A stretch of DNA of 64,000 nucleotides, from contig OZ244147.1 in NCBI GenBank assembly GCA_965216105.1, positions 3,410,001 to 3,474,000 on the forward strand. Reading direction: 5' to 3'. The notes under the pieces are model-generated. The model did no database searches, was not told the DNA's origin, and saw nothing but the letters and a program-made list of their open reading frames with translations. The position numbers were made by a program, and so were the translations under genes. How positions within the stretch are numbered: position 1 is the first letter of the stretch; every line of letters starts with the position of its first letter. The stretch comes from JAALLB01 sp017643495 (lineage in GTDB: Bacteria > Pseudomonadota > Alphaproteobacteria > Rhizobiales > Rhizobiaceae). Positions 62,778 through 64,000 of the stretch are shown in pieces.

Positions 62778-64000
62778 ATGATCATCCGACAACACCAGTT
62801 CTTGCGCGGTATCTCGCTGCTGCTGGCAATCGTGCTGGTTGCCTTTCACCTCGGCCTTATTTTCTCTGGTCTGGTACCAAACCTCGTCAGTCGCCCCCTC
62901 CATCTGGCACTGGCACTTCCCTGGCTGTTTTTGCTTGTTGAAGGTCGCGGGTTTTATCGCCTGTCAGGTGTGGTTTTCTGCCTTCTTGGCGTTTCGGCCT
63001 GTCTGTGGATTGCATGGTCACACGACATGCTTTCAGACCAATACGGGTTTCTTGAAGGCAATTTCCAGCTTGGGATTGCGGTCATCCTGCTGATAACTGT
63101 TCTTGAAGCTGCGCGGCGCGCCATCGGGTGGCCTCTTCCCGTGGTTGCCGCCACTGCACTTGCCTATGGTTTACTGGGTCAACACATACCAGGTGAATTC
63201 GGGCACTCCGGCACACCGGTTGCAAGTTTTCTTGGCACACTGACAATAGCTGAGGGTGGTATCTGGGGCAGCCTGACGGGTGTATCAGTAAGTGTCGTTT
63301 CAATCTTTGTCATCTTTGGCGCCGTACTGAATGCGGGTGAAGCCGGACAGGGCTTCATGAATGTGGCAGCGGCTGCCGCCGGAAAACTGAAAGGCGGGGC
63401 CGCGAAGGTTTCCGTGATTTCGTCGGCGCTTTTCGGATCGATCTCCGGTTCGGCGTCTGCCAATGTCGCCTCGACCGGCGCTATAACCCTGCCCGCAATG
63501 ACCCGCCTTGGCTATCCCAAAAGACTGGCCGCTGCGGTTGAAGCCGTGGCGTCTTCTGGCGGACAGATCATGCCGCCACTGATGGGCGCTGGTGCGTTTG
63601 TCATGGTTGAACTCACGGGCGTGCCATATACAGGCATCATGGCTGCTGCGTTACTGCCAGCAATTCTGTATTTTCTGGCTGTATGGATCGGCATCAATGC
63701 ACATGCCAGAAAACAGGATCTTGCCGGAATTGATGAAGCCGAGCGCCCGAACTCCAGACTTGTCATCATTACATCCGCCTTTTTTCTTATACCGTTTACT
63801 GCCCTCATGTGGGGGATGTTTGTTGCTTCCTACACGCCACAATATTCAGCCAGCCTTGCGATTCTGACCGGCTTTGTGATGCTGTTCTTCAATGCCCGCG
63901 GGATTTTTGATCTGCAACTGATCGTGCAGCGGCTTGAATCTGCCTTCATCAATGCTGCCAGGCAGGTTTCAATGATTGCGGCAATCATCATTTGTGCCTC
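62778..64000 (+). CDS. TRAP transporter fused permease (DctQM/TAXI type), truncated by the window end
   Basis: Open from ATG 62778 to the window edge, at least 407 residues with no stop. Long hydrophobic helices with the TRAP DctM core GSISGSASANVASTGAITLP and ASSGGQIMPPLMGAGAF; the N-terminal helices would be the fused DctQ part. It is a sodium- or proton-driven secondary importer for the ligand of the TAXI protein encoded just upstream. Weak ribosome-binding site (AAGA). The C-terminal part lies outside this sequence. Confidence 0.9.
   Translation, partial: MIIRQHQFLRGISLLLAIVLVAFHLGLIFSGLVPNLVSRPLHLALALPWLFLLVEGRGFYRLSGVVFCLLGVSACLWIAWSHDMLSDQYGFLEGNFQLGIAVILLITVLEAARRAIGWPLPVVAATALAYGLLGQHIPGEFGHSGTPVASFLGTLTIAEGGIWGSLTGVSVSVVSIFVIFGAVLNAGEAGQGFMNVAAAAAGKLKGGAAKVSVISSALFGSISGSASANVASTGAITLPAMTRLGYPKRLAAAVEAVASSGGQIMPPLMGAGAFVMVELTGVPYTGIMAAALLPAILYFLAVWIGINAHARKQDLAGIDEAERPNSRLVIITSAFFLIPFTALMWGMFVASYTPQYSASLAILTGFVMLFFNARGIFDLQLIVQRLESAFINAARQVSMIAAIIICA

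Overview
The window reads as chromosomal DNA of an alphaproteobacterium, most likely of the order Hyphomicrobiales (Rhizobiales). Pointers are the dnaX-ybaB-recR block with a small SRP RNA beside it, a membrane-anchored CycM-type cytochrome c, a YejABEF importer in place of the enterobacterial murein-recycling layout, a Caulobacter/Rhizobium-style cpa/tad pilus locus, and TRAP-type transport. Coding density is high and there is no rRNA, prophage, insertion sequence or CRISPR array. This taxonomic call is inference from gene content and protein resemblance, not from a marker-gene tree. LAYOUT. 0-5.5 kb: MocR-type regulator divergent from an MFS exporter, a zinc-less quinone oxidoreductase, a formyl-CoA transferase and tRNA-Leu(CAG). 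5.6-12.4 kb: a tightly coupled, visibly more G+C-rich four-gene operon (TonB-dependent receptor, CobN-like chelatase with signal peptide and C-terminal membrane anchor, ExbB/TolQ-like channel, DUF2149 protein with an ExbD-like transmembrane helix) behind a striking palindromic operator; this is the most interesting system in the window. 12.8-18.8 kb: polar amino-acid ABC importer with a carboxymuconolactone-decarboxylase-family protein, an acyl-CoA dehydrogenase and a LysR regulator, all on the minus strand. 19-20.7 kb: glnK-amtB. 20.8-23.9 kb: recR, ybaB, dnaX and the SRP RNA. 24-30.9 kb: cysK, a DUF533/TerB protein, a class IV aminotransferase, HIT and NudC proteins, pheA, a kdsB gene broken by a single-base frameshift, and cycM. 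31-37.9 kb: yejABEF and a hydroxyacid dehydrogenase. 37.9-41.2 kb: peptidoglycan-binding-repeat protein, YkfC-like NlpC/P60 peptidase, MarR regulator and M17 aminopeptidase. 41.3-53.7 kb: the tad/cpa Flp-pilus locus. 53.7-57.1 kb: an orphan PhnD-type binding protein, a membrane-tethered retropepsin and a phosphohexomutase. 57.1-64 kb: a plus-strand operon of dipeptide epimerase, D-amino-acid transaminase, SAF-domain oxidoreductase, ThiF/MoeB-like protein, DUF1989 protein and a TAXI-TRAP transporter, cut by the window end. HOW THE PARTS MAY WORK TOGETHER. Three themes emerge. (1) The 5.6-12.4 kb operon looks like an outer-membrane-to-periplasm metal or metallo-tetrapyrrole acquisition system in which a periplasmic CobN-like protein is coupled to a proton-motive-force motor instead of the usual AAA+ subunits. 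(2) YejABEF, the cytoplasmic NlpC/P60 peptidase, the leucyl aminopeptidase, the L-Ala-D/L-Glu-type epimerase and the D-amino-acid transaminase together form a plausible complete murein-peptide uptake and recycling route. (3) The Flp pilus locus encodes secretin, ATPase, platform proteins, prepilin peptidase, pilin and TadE-like minor pilins, lacking only an evident TadG. Strong hairpins sit directly after three genes whose products are needed in excess of their operon partners (pilin and two solute-binding proteins), suggesting intercistronic control of stoichiometry.
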